This document shows positions 7,467 through 16,070 of a stretch of 24,066 nucleotides of DNA, piece by piece. Below the pieces are notes generated by a model. The model was not told the DNA's origin and searched no databases. It worked only from the letters and a program-made list of their open reading frames with translations. Each line of letters opens with the position of its first letter. The stretch's first letter is position 1. Source of the DNA: UBA9410 sp036123585 (GTDB taxonomy: Bacteria; Actinomycetota; Acidimicrobiia; Acidimicrobiales; MedAcidi-G1); NCBI GenBank assembly GCA_036123585.1, contig JAZADN010000109.1, positions 1 to 24,066 on the forward strand, in the 5' to 3' direction. The position numbers and the translations under genes were made by a program.

Positions 7467-8242
7467 CCACCCGACGCCTCAATCGAATCTTCGCTGCCGA
7501 CGGCCGGACGGTGATCGTCGCCCTCGACCACGGCCTCATCGACGGCCCTTGCGAGGGCTTCGAGGACCCGGCATCGACCATCTCCGCCGTGGTCGCCGGC
7601 GGAGCCGACGCCATCCTGACTTCGTTCGGGATAGCCGAGCGGTTCGCTGCCGAACTGGGAGGCGTCGGCCTCATCGTGCGCAGTGATGGCGCTGAAACCA
7701 ACCTCGGTGCACCGAGCACGGGGTCGCTGTCGCAGTTCTTCGGGCCGATGGACGCCCTCCGGATCGGTGCCGACGCGCTCGTCGTAACGGCCATGCCCGG
7801 CTCTGACAGGGAAGCATCCACCCTCGAAACTCTTGCCAAGGTGACTTCTGAGGCACACCGCTGGGGTCTTCCCGTGCTTGGGGAAATGGTGCCAGGAGGC
7901 TTCAACAGCGGCCCCGAGTCTCGGGGCACTGAAGCCATCGCACTCGCCGCCCGCCTCGGCGCCGAACTGGGTGCCGACTTCATCAAAGCCCCTTACTGCG
8001 ACGACTACGGCACTGTCACCTCGTCGACGTTTGCGCCAGTTGTCATCCTCGGTGGCGCAAAGGGAGACGAGCGGTTGATGTTGTCCAACATCCATGCCGC
8101 GATCGCTGCAGGAGCCAAGGGAGTCGCCATCGGTCGCAACGTGTTCCAGAGCGACGACCCGGAGGCCATGACCCGTTCGATCGTGGCCATCGTGCACCAG
8201 AACGCATCAGTCGATGACGCGCTCATGACACTTCGTGGATGA
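7463..8242 (+). CDS. DhnA/LsrF-type class I aldolase (DeoC/LacD superfamily)
   Basis: A 259-residue TIM-barrel aldolase; ATG 7463 follows AAAGGA and overlaps the LLM stop. The family start VIVALDHGLIDGP is followed by VAGGADAILTSFGIAERFA. The Schiff-base lysine is in GADFIKAPYCDDYG (K175). The phosphate-binding end reads PVVILGGAKGD and then GAKGVAIGRNVFQSDDP. Relatives include archaeal-type fructose-bisphosphate aldolase, LsrF and 2-amino-3,7-dideoxy-D-threo-hept-6-ulosonate synthase. Next to an FGGY kinase and a 2-hydroxyacid dehydrogenase, a role in cleaving a phosphorylated ketose or branched polyol is likely. The exact substrate is open. Confidence 0.88.
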   Translation: MTTRRLNRIFAADGRTVIVALDHGLIDGPCEGFEDPASTISAVVAGGADAILTSFGIAERFAAELGGVGLIVRSDGAETNLGAPSTGSLSQFFGPMDALRIGADALVVTAMPGSDREASTLETLAKVTSEAHRWGLPVLGEMVPGGFNSGPESRGTEAIALAARLGAELGADFIKAPYCDDYGTVTSSTFAPVVILGGAKGDERLMLSNIHAAIAAGAKGVAIGRNVFQSDDPEAMTRSIVAIVHQNASVDDALMTLRG

Positions 8243-8248
8243 TCCACC

Positions 8249-9673
8249 ATGTCTTCGTCCCCTGCTGTCGTCATCGGCCTAGACGCCGGCACGACATCGG
8301 CGAAGATGGTCGCGGTCGACGTTCAGGGAACGATCCAGGCCAGTGCCGAGTCAGACCCGATCCCAACGCAGGCGCCATCCCCCGGGGCGAGCATCCAGCA
8401 CCCGTCCGCCATCTGGGACGCATTGGCCACGGCCTGCCGACGAGGCCTGTCCACCCTGGATCGCTCGACACCCGTTACTGCGGTCGCTCTCGCGGCACAG
8501 AGCGGCTCGGTCGCGCCGGTCGAGAGGCTTGACGGCCAACTCGACAGCAGTTTCAGCACATGGATGGACAAGCGCTCGCGAGACCTCGTTAGTTCGTGGG
8601 ATGCCAGTAAGCGGAAGGCCATCAGGACCCTCAGTGGTTGGAATCCCGCTCCAGGCCTGGGACTATCGACCATCTGCTGGCTCCGCGCCGAAGCGGCCGT
8701 CGAAGCACGCAGGTGGCTCTCGGTCGATGACTTCCTGGTCCACGAGTTGACGGGCTCATGGGTCACGAACCCTTCGAATGCTGCCGGCATGCAACTGATG
8801 GACGTGTCCTCGCTGGAGTGGAGCCCCGAACTCTGCGAGATGGCCGGGATTGAGGCGACTGCGCTTTCGGCCCTCCTGCCGTCCGGAGAACGAGCGGGCC
8901 AACTCACTGCCAGTGCTGCCAAGGCAACCCAACTGGCGCAAGGGACGCCCGTGGTGGTCGGCGGCCACGACCAATCCTGCGCCGCTCTCAGCCTCGGGGT
9001 GACTGCCCCGGGTTCGGCGCTGCTTTCGCTGGGTACTGCCTGGGTGGTCACGATGGTCACCGACCGCGCTGACCCTGCTGCCGTGCCCAAAGGCTTCAAC
9101 CTGAGCCCGCACGTAGTGCAAGACCGGTGGGCTGTCTCCAAGCACCTCGGCGGCCTAGGCCCGGCATTGGCCGCGGAGATGGTCGGCGAAGTAACCGAAC
9201 TGGAAGCCGGGCTAGGTCAGCCAACGCCAAGCATCGACGACCCGTACTTCCGCCCGGCGTTCCGAGCCGTCGACCGCGCCAAGTCGGAGCAGTTCTCAGG
9301 GCTGGCATCTACCTCCCGTATCGAACGCCTGAGGGCAGTGATGGAGGCGTGCGCCTTTGAAGCCCGACTGGCCCTCGAACAGGCTTCGTCGTCGGTCCCG
9401 GTAGTCGAGCTGACGGTTGTCGGCGGCGGGACCAACAGCCGCTACCTCACTCAACAGATCGCAGATGTCGCAGGTGTTCCGCTCACTGTTCGCCGCGAAA
9501 CGAGCCAGCCCGCTATGGGAGCAGCAATGCTCGCAGCCCGTGCATCAGGATGGTTGGCTTTCGACGCCGCGACGACACCAGCCGAAACGATCCTCCCTTC
9601 TCGCCGATACGGCGACACCACGGACAGGCGCTACGCCGAGTACCGCCGACTCACCTCAGGAGACGAACGATGA
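8249..9673 (+). CDS. FGGY-family carbohydrate kinase (xylulokinase/LsrK-like)
   Basis: A 474-residue sugar kinase with the two-domain FGGY layout. The N-terminal ATP-phosphate motif GLDAGTTSAKMVAVD occupies about residues 10-24. The substrate and catalytic region GGHDQSCAALSLG contains the expected catalytic Asp at D241. The C-terminal adenosine motif ELTVVGGGTNSRYLTQQIAD, followed by QPAMGAAMLAA, completes the family pattern. It begins six bases after the aldolase stop and ends in an ATGA overlap with the dehydrogenase. The kinase-aldolase pairing recalls LsrK-LsrF and xylulose- or tagatose-type pathways, in which phosphorylation precedes aldol cleavage. Substrate specificity cannot be assigned. 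Confidence 0.9.
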   Translation: MSSSPAVVIGLDAGTTSAKMVAVDVQGTIQASAESDPIPTQAPSPGASIQHPSAIWDALATACRRGLSTLDRSTPVTAVALAAQSGSVAPVERLDGQLDSSFSTWMDKRSRDLVSSWDASKRKAIRTLSGWNPAPGLGLSTICWLRAEAAVEARRWLSVDDFLVHELTGSWVTNPSNAAGMQLMDVSSLEWSPELCEMAGIEATALSALLPSGERAGQLTASAAKATQLAQGTPVVVGGHDQSCAALSLGVTAPGSALLSLGTAWVVTMVTDRADPAAVPKGFNLSPHVVQDRWAVSKHLGGLGPALAAEMVGEVTELEAGLGQPTPSIDDPYFRPAFRAVDRAKSEQFSGLASTSRIERLRAVMEACAFEARLALEQASSSVPVVELTVVGGGTNSRYLTQQIADVAGVPLTVRRETSQPAMGAAMLAARASGWLAFDAATTPAETILPSRRYGDTTDRRYAEYRRLTSGDER

Positions 9674-10677
9674 CTAAGCCGAAGGTTGCTGTGACTATCG
9701 GACGATCGCACTACGACCGGATGTTCAGTGCGAGGGCCTGGCAGGACCTCGAGCAGATGGCCACCGTCGTCCACCACGAGGGGGACGAACCGGCAAGCCG
9801 GGAGGAACTGATCGACCTTCTTCCTGGAGTAAGGGCCTGCATCACGAGTTGGGGGGTCGGCCAACTGGATGCCGAAGTGATCGCGGCCGCCGATTCGCTG
9901 GAACTGATGTCGCACATGGGCAGCAGCATCAAGCGTTTCGTGTCGGACTCGGTGTGGGATCGCGGGATCCGTGTGACGAGCGCCGGAATCACGCTCGCGC
10001 GCGACGTCGCCGAGACGACGCTCGGTCTGATGATCGTCGGCCGCAAGCGGATCTGGCCCCTCGGGCGTCACGTGGCAGCCGGCGGTTGGCGCGACAGCCC
10101 GGTATGGGACCAGTGGGACGCTCGGGAACTCGCCCGATCGACCGTTGGCCTCGTCGGCGCAAGCAACGTCGGACGCCATGTCATCGAACTCCTCGCCCCG
10201 TTCCAAACCAACATCCTTGTTGCCGACCCTTACCTCGCCGATGAGGAAGCGGCAGGTCTCGGGGTTCAACGAGTCGAACTACACGAACTGGCAACGCGGG
10301 CCGACATCGTCTCGCTCCACTGCCCGGAAAACGAGCACACCCGACACATAGTGGACGCCGAGGTCCTCAGCGCGATGAAGGACGGAGCAGTCCTAATCAA
10401 CACCGCCCGCGGTGGATTGGTCGACGAAGTTGCACTCATCGGCGAATTGAAGACCGGCAGGATTTTCGCTTTCCTCGATGTCACCGACCCTGAACCTCCA
10501 CCGATCGACAGTCCGCTCAGGCAACTGGAGAACGTCGTCGTCACCCCTCACATCGCCGGATGCGTAGAGAACTGCAACCGGATGGGCGAACTCGCCGTCG
10601 AGGAAGTTCGACGCCACATGGCAGGTGAGCCGGCGGTCTACGAGATCCGTCAAGACATGCTGGACCGCATTGCCTGA
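9670..10677 (+). CDS. NAD-dependent D-2-hydroxyacid dehydrogenase
   Basis: A 335-residue protein with the two Rossmann-like domains of the SerA/glyoxylate reductase family. ATG 9670 follows AGGAG and overlaps the kinase stop as ATGA. The cofactor loop is STVGLVGASNVGRHVIELL, with Ser in place of the second Gly of the classical G-x-G-x-x-G. The catalytic triad is present with normal spacing: R247 in NTARGG, E275 in TDPEPPP and H294 in TPHIAG (compare SerA R240, E269, H292). It would oxidise or reduce a 2-hydroxy or 2-keto acid, fitting the last step of the aldolase-kinase pathway. The substrate is unknown. It ends 23 bp from a convergent SDR gene. Confidence 0.92.
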   Translation: MTKPKVAVTIGRSHYDRMFSARAWQDLEQMATVVHHEGDEPASREELIDLLPGVRACITSWGVGQLDAEVIAAADSLELMSHMGSSIKRFVSDSVWDRGIRVTSAGITLARDVAETTLGLMIVGRKRIWPLGRHVAAGGWRDSPVWDQWDARELARSTVGLVGASNVGRHVIELLAPFQTNILVADPYLADEEAAGLGVQRVELHELATRADIVSLHCPENEHTRHIVDAEVLSAMKDGAVLINTARGGLVDEVALIGELKTGRIFAFLDVTDPEPPPIDSPLRQLENVVVTPHIAGCVENCNRMGELAVEEVRRHMAGEPAVYEIRQDMLDRIA

Positions 10678-10700
10678 GCGCCGACGACGCTCGGTGCCGG

Positions 10701-11498
10701 TCAGCTGAGGATCAGACCACCGTCGGCCTCGATCGACTGCCCGGTGATATAGCGAGCATCGTCGCTCGCGAGGAAGGCGATCACCCCCGCGATCTCCTCG
10801 GGTTCGGCGAGACGCTTCAAGGCGGTGTCCTCCGCACGCGAGGCCAACCATTGATCGGCCGTCATGCCGAGCGTCGCCCCGATCTCTGCAGCCACCTGTC
10901 GGACCATCGCCGTAAGCGTGTTGCCAGGGCAGACGGCGTTGACGGTGATCCCGTGGGGTCCCAGCTCCATCGCTGCCGAACGGGTCAAGCCGATCACGCC
11001 ACTCTTCGTCGCGGAGTACTCCGCCGAGTTGGGCCAACTGGTCTTCCCGGCCATCGACGAGATGTTGACGATCGCACCACGGCCCTGCTCGATCATGATC
11101 GGTGCGACGAGGCTGTTCGACACGAGAACGCCCGTGAGGTTCACTGCGACCAGGTCTTCCCACCGCTCGGGCGGAATATCGGGCAGGGGACCTCCGACAT
11201 ATACGCCGGCGCAAGCCACCAGTACGTCTACGCGACCCCACTCTTCGAGGACCGCAGCAAAGGCCGCCTCCTGCTCTGGATGGGAACGCACGTCACAAGC
11301 CAGCGCCATGGACCGCACTCCTAGTGCTGATACTTCTGCGGCCGTCGCTTCATTCTCCCCCTGCTCGATGTCCATGCAGGCAACCGCCGCTCCTTCACAC
11401 GCGAACCGGACAGCAGTTGCTTGACCGATTCCCGTTGCTGAACCGGTGACGACGACGACCTGCTCGGAGAACCGGCCATGCGGAGAAGCGTTGGGCAT
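10701..11498 (-). CDS. Classical SDR-family dehydrogenase
   Basis: A 265-residue short-chain dehydrogenase with a complete active site, unlike the SDR at 5736. The cofactor motif TGSATGIG is at residues 18-25, an Asp after the second strand (CMDIEQ) hints at NAD preference, and CAG replaces NAG at about 96-98. The catalytic residues are S148 (NISSMAG), Y161 and K165 (EYSATKSG). The ends NAVCPGNT and TGQSIEADGG are typical. It probably oxidises a secondary alcohol of a polyol or sugar. It is convergent with the dehydrogenase operon and separated from the amidohydrolase by about 110 bp, so it may be a single-gene unit. Confidence 0.92.
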   Translation of the reverse strand: MPNASPHGRFSEQVVVVTGSATGIGQATAVRFACEGAAVACMDIEQGENEATAAEVSALGVRSMALACDVRSHPEQEAAFAAVLEEWGRVDVLVACAGVYVGGPLPDIPPERWEDLVAVNLTGVLVSNSLVAPIMIEQGRGAIVNISSMAGKTSWPNSAEYSATKSGVIGLTRSAAMELGPHGITVNAVCPGNTLTAMVRQVAAEIGATLGMTADQWLASRAEDTALKRLAEPEEIAGVIAFLASDDARYITGQSIEADGGLILS

Positions 11499-11609
11499 GG
11501 CGCTGAGTGTAGGCAGTCGTCCCGTGGGGATCAGTCGGTCGCGTCTGCTTGCAGCGAGCCGTCAAGAGATGCCAGGTCGATGGACCGCTCGACCACACTC
11601 CTCGACCCC

Positions 11610-13007
11610 TCAGCGAGCCGACAGGCCTGCTCGCCCGAGGACCGCTCTCGCGGCGGCGGTTGCGTTCTCCAAGGCAGCCGCCTCATCGCCAGTAGTCAGC
11701 GTGCGATCCCGGACGACGAAGCGGCCATCCACCAGGACGTGCAGGACATCGCGTGGCGTCGCGCAGTAGACGAGAGCCGACGGCACGCTGTGGACAGGAG
11801 CCACGAAGGGACTGGCGAGGTCGACGACCACCAGATCGGCAATCCGAGAGGGTTGGATGGCGCCGAGTTCCTCCCCTCGATTCAACAACCTGGCCCCCCC
11901 ACGGCAAGCCATCGCCAAGACCTCCTCCGGCTGGAGCACCATGGCGTCGAGCCGTCCGACCTTCTGCAACAACGCGGTGGCCTTGCAAGCCTCGAACATG
12001 TCCTGACGGTTGTTGCTGCCCGCACCATCCGTGGCCAAGGCAACGTTCACCCCATGGTCCAGGAGTTCTCGGACCGGGGCGATACCCGATGCCAGGTACA
12101 TGTTGGAGACCGGACAGTGGACGACAGAAGCGCCACGTTCGGCGATGAGCTGGATCTCGGCCTCGTCCAACCACACCGAGTGGGCCAACTGCACATCCGG
12201 TCCCAGGACACCGAGAGAGTCCAACCACGGCACATGGCGAAGTCCCCGCTCCTCGAGGCTCATCTCGACCTCTCCCCGCGTCTCCGCGCAATGGGTGTGG
12301 ATGTGGCCGCCCCATGAACGGGCCGCATCAGCAGTGGCCAACATGGCATCGTCCGAACACCCCCAGGGGATCAGGGGCGCTAGGCCGATGCTGATGCGTC
12401 CGTCGCACGATCCATGCCACGTCTCATGCAGCGGCTGGACGCGCGCCAGGACCGTGTCAGCCGACTCGGTAAGGGGCGCGTGGTAGTTCCGGTCCGCCCA
12501 ACCTCGGGCCAGTTCGAACCGTATTCCCAGTTCCGCCGCTGCCTCGCACACGGCATCGTCAATGTCGGCGTCGGCGTGCACATACTGGTGGTCGATCACG
12601 GTCGTGGCACCCGACCGGAGGTTCTCGATCAAGCCCAGCGTCGCGGCAGCACGCGCTGCATCAGCGTCGATCTCGCCAGCTGCCGGCCAGATGCAGTCCC
12701 TCAACCAGTCGAGGAGGGACTTGTCGTCAGCCAGTCCCCTCAAGAGCGTCTGGAAGAGGTGTGTGTGCCCGTTCACCATGCCGGGCATCACGGCGCATCC
12801 CGTGATGTCGACCACCGTCTCAGCGCTGCGACGAGTCGAGAGTGGCGGCTCGCCGGCACCAACCCCGGCTATCACGGAGCCGTCCACCAGGACCCAGCCA
12901 GGGTCGTGGACGGTGTCCCGGTCATCGACCGTCACGACCGCCCCGCCCTCCAGGAGCGTTGACCTCTCTCGGCTCGCCACCCCGGGATCGGACCTCAGGG
13001 AGCCCAT
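11610..13007 (-). CDS. Amidohydrolase (8-oxoguanine deaminase/AtzB/SAH-deaminase-like)
   Basis: A metal-dependent amidohydrolase-superfamily protein of 465 residues from ATG 13007, overlapping the end of the LLM gene by 13 bp; a GTG at 12980 is an alternative start. The metal motif is NGHTHLFQTLLRG (H81, H83), followed by the third metal ligand region HIHTHCAE (H237/H239, with catalytic E242), H276 in AHSVW and D327 in ATDGAGSNN. The sequence HCPVSNMYLASGIAPVRELL is characteristic of deaminases acting on purines, triazines and related N-heterocycles. Deamination or hydrolytic removal of an amine from a heterocycle is the probable reaction. The pairing with an LLM enzyme and a nearby RidA protein suggests N-heterocycle breakdown. 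Confidence 0.9.
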   Translation of the reverse strand: MGSLRSDPGVASRERSTLLEGGAVVTVDDRDTVHDPGWVLVDGSVIAGVGAGEPPLSTRRSAETVVDITGCAVMPGMVNGHTHLFQTLLRGLADDKSLLDWLRDCIWPAAGEIDADAARAAATLGLIENLRSGATTVIDHQYVHADADIDDAVCEAAAELGIRFELARGWADRNYHAPLTESADTVLARVQPLHETWHGSCDGRISIGLAPLIPWGCSDDAMLATADAARSWGGHIHTHCAETRGEVEMSLEERGLRHVPWLDSLGVLGPDVQLAHSVWLDEAEIQLIAERGASVVHCPVSNMYLASGIAPVRELLDHGVNVALATDGAGSNNRQDMFEACKATALLQKVGRLDAMVLQPEEVLAMACRGGARLLNRGEELGAIQPSRIADLVVVDLASPFVAPVHSVPSALVYCATPRDVLHVLVDGRFVVRDRTLTTGDEAAALENATAAARAVLGRAGLSAR

Positions 13008-14020
13008 GTGGCGAACGCGTCGATCACCGGAACCATGTCGTCCATCAATGGGTAGAGGATCGGGCAGGTCACTCCGGCGTCCACGAACTCCGCGACCGTG
13101 TCGACGCACTGGGAAGTCGTCCCGACTGCCATCAGCGACCGGACCAGGTCGTCGGGAATCAGGTCGGCCGCCCGTCGGTAGTCGGCTTCGTCGGCCGGCC
13201 AGCCGACCACTTCCTGCACGCGCGCCACCAGGTCGGGGTCTGCGCCACTGGCCTCCATGATGTGCGGTTCTGTGCCCAGGTAGTAGGCCACGAGCGACTT
13301 TCCTGTCCGCACCGCCTCGTCCGGATCGTCGTCGGAGAGGGAGCAGGCCAGGAGTTCAGGTCGGTCGATGTCCTCGATGGTGCGGCCGGACCTGTTGGCG
13401 CCCTCCGCCACACGGGCGACCGCCTGGCGGATGTAGTCCGGCGTGACCACGTAGTTCAGGACGACCCCGTCGCACAACTCGCCAGCCAGCTCTAGGGCCT
13501 TCGGTCCGGTGGCGCCAAGGTAGATCGGGATGTCGCGCGGCCCCCGGTCTCCGTAGGCGATATCCAGCCTCACTCGGTCGAGGTTCACGAACTCACCCTC
13601 GTAGGAGACCTCCTCCATGGTGAACAGAGACCGGATCGCCTCGATGTTCTCCCGCAAAGCCTTTAGTGGGCGTCGCCGGTCTTCACCCACTCGAGAAGCG
13701 AGTGGCTCCCACCAGGCTCCGAGGCCCAGCATGACGCGGCCAGTTCCCTCGGGAGTGGGCCCCGCCAACTCCCACATCGTGCTCCAGGTTGCCGCGATGA
13801 CGGCAGGGTTGCGTGTCCATATCGGCAGCACCCCAGATCCGACCCGGGTGGTTCGGGTCTGGGCTAGCAGGGCACTCATCATCACCACGCAGTCCCGCGC
13901 CAGCCTGGTGTCGGCCTGCCAGATCTCGACTATCCCCCGCTCTTCTGCGTACCGGGCCATCTCCAACTCGTAGGCCACAGGATGCTTGTCCTGAAAGTAG
14001 AGGGCGATCCGCTGTTCCAT
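12995..14020 (-). CDS. LLM-class F420-dependent oxidoreductase (Mer-like)
   Basis: A 341-residue luciferase-like barrel resembling F420-dependent methylene-tetrahydromethanopterin-reductase-type proteins. Features are EMARYAEERGIVEIWQADTR near residue 20, RVGSGVLPIWTRNPAVIAAT near residue 60, TGRVMLGLGAWWEP near residue 93, DIPIYLGATGPKALELAGEL near residue 165 and a C-terminal VGTTSQCVDTVAEFVDAGV. Its stop lies inside the start of the amidohydrolase gene, so both are probably made from one transcript. Divergent from it, 62 bp away, is a RidA-family gene. By analogy with RutA-RutC this could oxygenate an N-heterocycle, but that is inference only. Confidence 0.9.
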   Translation of the reverse strand: MEQRIALYFQDKHPVAYELEMARYAEERGIVEIWQADTRLARDCVVMMSALLAQTRTTRVGSGVLPIWTRNPAVIAATWSTMWELAGPTPEGTGRVMLGLGAWWEPLASRVGEDRRRPLKALRENIEAIRSLFTMEEVSYEGEFVNLDRVRLDIAYGDRGPRDIPIYLGATGPKALELAGELCDGVVLNYVVTPDYIRQAVARVAEGANRSGRTIEDIDRPELLACSLSDDDPDEAVRTGKSLVAYYLGTEPHIMEASGADPDLVARVQEVVGWPADEADYRRAADLIPDDLVRSLMAVGTTSQCVDTVAEFVDAGVTCPILYPLMDDMVPVIDAFATWAP

Positions 14021-14082
14021 CGCCGCGGACCCTAGTGCGCTTCCCGGTGACGCCGGATTCCCGCACCGCCTACTCTCCGGTC

Positions 14083-14469
14083 ATGGGCAACAGGCCGATC
14101 CACCCCGATGGGATCGCTCCTCCGGCCGCGAACTACGCCCATGCGGTGTTGTCCGAAGCTCCCGAGAAGATCCTCCACACAGCAGGCGTGGTCCCGACTC
14201 TGCCGGATGGCAGCGTGCCCGAAAGCCTTGATGAACAGGCTTCTGCCGTCTGGGACAACGTCCTGGCGATCCTTCGCTCTGCATCCATGGGGCCGGCCCA
14301 TGTCGTCTCCGTGACGACCTACGCGACGCCGGGCCACGAACTCGGCAGGGTCATGGCAGCGCGGGACCGAGCGCTCGAGGGCCGTCTAGTCGCATCCACA
14401 CTGGTGGTGGTGCAAGAACTGGCACAGCCAGAGTGGAAGGTCGAGGTCGCAGTAGTAGCCGTCAGCTGA
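14083..14469 (+). CDS. RidA/YjgF/YER057c/UK114-family protein, Arg105 absent
   Basis: A 128-residue trimeric-barrel protein of the RidA superfamily, starting at ATG 14083. Typical elements are AVLSEAPEKILHTAGVVP, SLDEQASAVWDNVLAILRSA and VVSVTTYAT. In RidA the enamine/imine deaminase depends on an Arg (R105 in E. coli) within a PAR(S/T) motif; here the segment reads RLVASTLVVV and that position is Ser105. Canonical imine deaminase activity is therefore not supported, and it is closer to the Arg-lacking Rid subgroups. It is divergent from the LLM-amidohydrolase pair (62-bp gap), which recalls RutC next to RutA. Its role is unknown. Confidence 0.88.
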   Translation: MGNRPIHPDGIAPPAANYAHAVLSEAPEKILHTAGVVPTLPDGSVPESLDEQASAVWDNVLAILRSASMGPAHVVSVTTYATPGHELGRVMAARDRALEGRLVASTLVVVQELAQPEWKVEVAVVAVS

Positions 14470-14487
14470 CCGATCGGCAACAGGGCG

Positions 14488-15315
14488 TCAGCCGGCACCT
14501 GTCGTGGTCTTGTGCCAACGGCCGATGGAACGTTCCTGGAGCCAGCCGAAGAACAGGAAGACGGTCACTCCCAGCGCAGAGGACATGATCACCGCTGCAA
14601 GCAACTCCTCGCCCGCCAGCTGGCTCGCGTGCTTGCGCAGCAACTGGCCGATCCCGGCGTCGCCCTTTCCGAAGAAGAAGTCTCCGACGATGGCGCCGAT
14701 GACCGAAAGTCCGGCCGAGATGCGCAGTCCGGCAAAGACCGCCGGCAGGGCCGCCGGGAACATGAGTTTGCGCATCCGGGTGACCCGGTTGGCATGGTGG
14801 AGCGTAAAGAGGTCGTGGAGGCCGCTGTCAGCCGACTGCAGCCCAAACAGGGTGTTCAAGAGGATCGGGAAGAGCGAGATGATCACGCACACCACTACCC
14901 GTGACGTCTGACCGGTCCCGAACCAGAAGCCGATGAGCGGGGTGATGGCCAAGATCGGAATGGCCTGAAGCGTGACCATGAACGGGAAGATGGCCCGCTC
15001 CGCGAACTTCGCCTGGCTCATCGTGATCGCAAGCACGAACCCGATGAGGATGGCGATGGAAAGTCCGATCATGGCCACCTTCGTGCTGGACCAGAGAGAG
15101 TTCAGGATGAGCGAGAAGTTGTCCCATTCCAGAAATCCCACCTGGATCACTTCGTGGGGTGGCCTGAGGAGGAACCGCCTACGGGGTTCCAGCACCCCGT
15201 ATGCGATGAAATACCAGATTCCCACGAATCCGGATCCCAGGATCATGGGAGGAAGGAGCCGCTGGGAGAGGCTGCGGACCGTGCCCGGCCCCTGAACCGC
15301 ATTTCGCTCGGTCAT
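14488..15315 (-). CDS. ABC transporter permease (SsuC/ThiX/TauC-like)
   Basis: A 275-residue inner-membrane permease of the nitrate/sulfonate/thiamine-precursor type. Hydrophobic spans are visible near residues 21-42, 80-98, 110-130, 138-158, 195-212 and 240-258. The EAA-type cytoplasmic loop, which contacts the ATPase, is recognisable around residues 165-198 (SGLHDLFTLHHANRV, then MFPAALPAVFAGLRIS). Its start overlaps the ATPase stop as ATGA. With the ATPase and the binding protein encoded from 23743 it would form a complete importer; only one permease gene is seen, so it is presumably a homodimer. The transported molecule is unknown. Confidence 0.92.
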   Translation of the reverse strand: MTERNAVQGPGTVRSLSQRLLPPMILGSGFVGIWYFIAYGVLEPRRRFLLRPPHEVIQVGFLEWDNFSLILNSLWSSTKVAMIGLSIAILIGFVLAITMSQAKFAERAIFPFMVTLQAIPILAITPLIGFWFGTGQTSRVVVCVIISLFPILLNTLFGLQSADSGLHDLFTLHHANRVTRMRKLMFPAALPAVFAGLRISAGLSVIGAIVGDFFFGKGDAGIGQLLRKHASQLAGEELLAAVIMSSALGVTVFLFFGWLQERSIGRWHKTTTGAG

Positions 15316-16070
15316 GCGTGAGACCCCCGGAGGTTCTGGGACACCTGCCCGCAGAGCTCAGCGAACAGCGGGTCGAACCGAAGTTCTGGTAGGCGCGGAT
15401 ATTCGAAATCGATGTCGAACTCAGCAACTATCCGACCGGGTCGCGCCGACATCACCAACACCCGGGTCGAAAGGAACACCGCCTCACTGATCGAGTGTGT
15501 GATGAACAGTCCCGCGAATTCTTCGCTTCTGAAGAGCTGCTGCGTCTGCTCGTTCAGGTGCTCTCGGGTGATCTCGTCGACGGCCCCGAAGGGTTCGTCG
15601 AACAGGAACACCGGAGGCTTCAGGGTCAACGATCGGGCCAGGGAGCAGCGCATCTTCATGCCGCCGGAGAGGGTTGCGGGATAGTGATCCTCGAATCCCG
15701 CCAGGCCAACCAACTCGATGGCCTCGGCCGCCAACTGCTTGCGTTCCTCGCCTCCGACACCGTGTAGTTCGGCAAAGAGTTCGACGTTTCCCTGAACTGT
15801 TCTCCAGTTCAGGAGCGTGGCGTCTTGGAACACATAGCCCAGTTGGTCCGTGTCCGCGCTCACGGAGCCGCTACTGGGTTCAAGGAGGCCGGAGGCGATC
15901 CTCAAGAGCGTGGACTTCCCACAGCCCGATGGACCCACGACCGTGACGAATTCGCCCTTGTTGACGGTGAAGGAGACCTCTTGGAGAGCCTCGGTTCCGT
16001 CAGGAAAGACCATGCCCGTCTTGTTGAACGCCAGCGATCCGACCTGCATTTCAGTTCCGATTGAACTCAT
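15312..16070 (-). CDS. ABC transporter ATP-binding protein (SsuB/ThiZ/TauB-like)
   Basis: A 252-residue ATPase from ATG 16070. The start is chosen because homology begins here (MQVGSLAFNKTG) and because it forms an ATGA overlap with the mini-ORF upstream; longer in-frame openings run through the repeat array. Motifs are complete: Walker A GPSGCGKST (46-54), Q-loop Q82, signature LSGGM (134-138), Walker B VFLFDEP (154-160) and H-loop H192. It powers import by the permease encoded next. The operon begins with a promoter, repeat array and leader duplicated from the binding-protein gene, which points to shared regulation with the binding protein about 7.5 kb away. Confidence 0.92.
   Translation of the reverse strand: MSSIGTEMQVGSLAFNKTGMVFPDGTEALQEVSFTVNKGEFVTVVGPSGCGKSTLLRIASGLLEPSSGSVSADTDQLGYVFQDATLLNWRTVQGNVELFAELHGVGGEERKQLAAEAIELVGLAGFEDHYPATLSGGMKMRCSLARSLTLKPPVFLFDEPFGAVDEITREHLNEQTQQLFRSEEFAGLFITHSISEAVFLSTRVLVMSARPGRIVAEFDIDFEYPRLPELRFDPLFAELCGQVSQNLRGSHA

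Noticed and set aside
7304..8197. 297-codon minus-strand open frame
   Set aside because: It is antisense to the aldolase gene, whose catalytic Lys and phosphate-binding motifs are intact.
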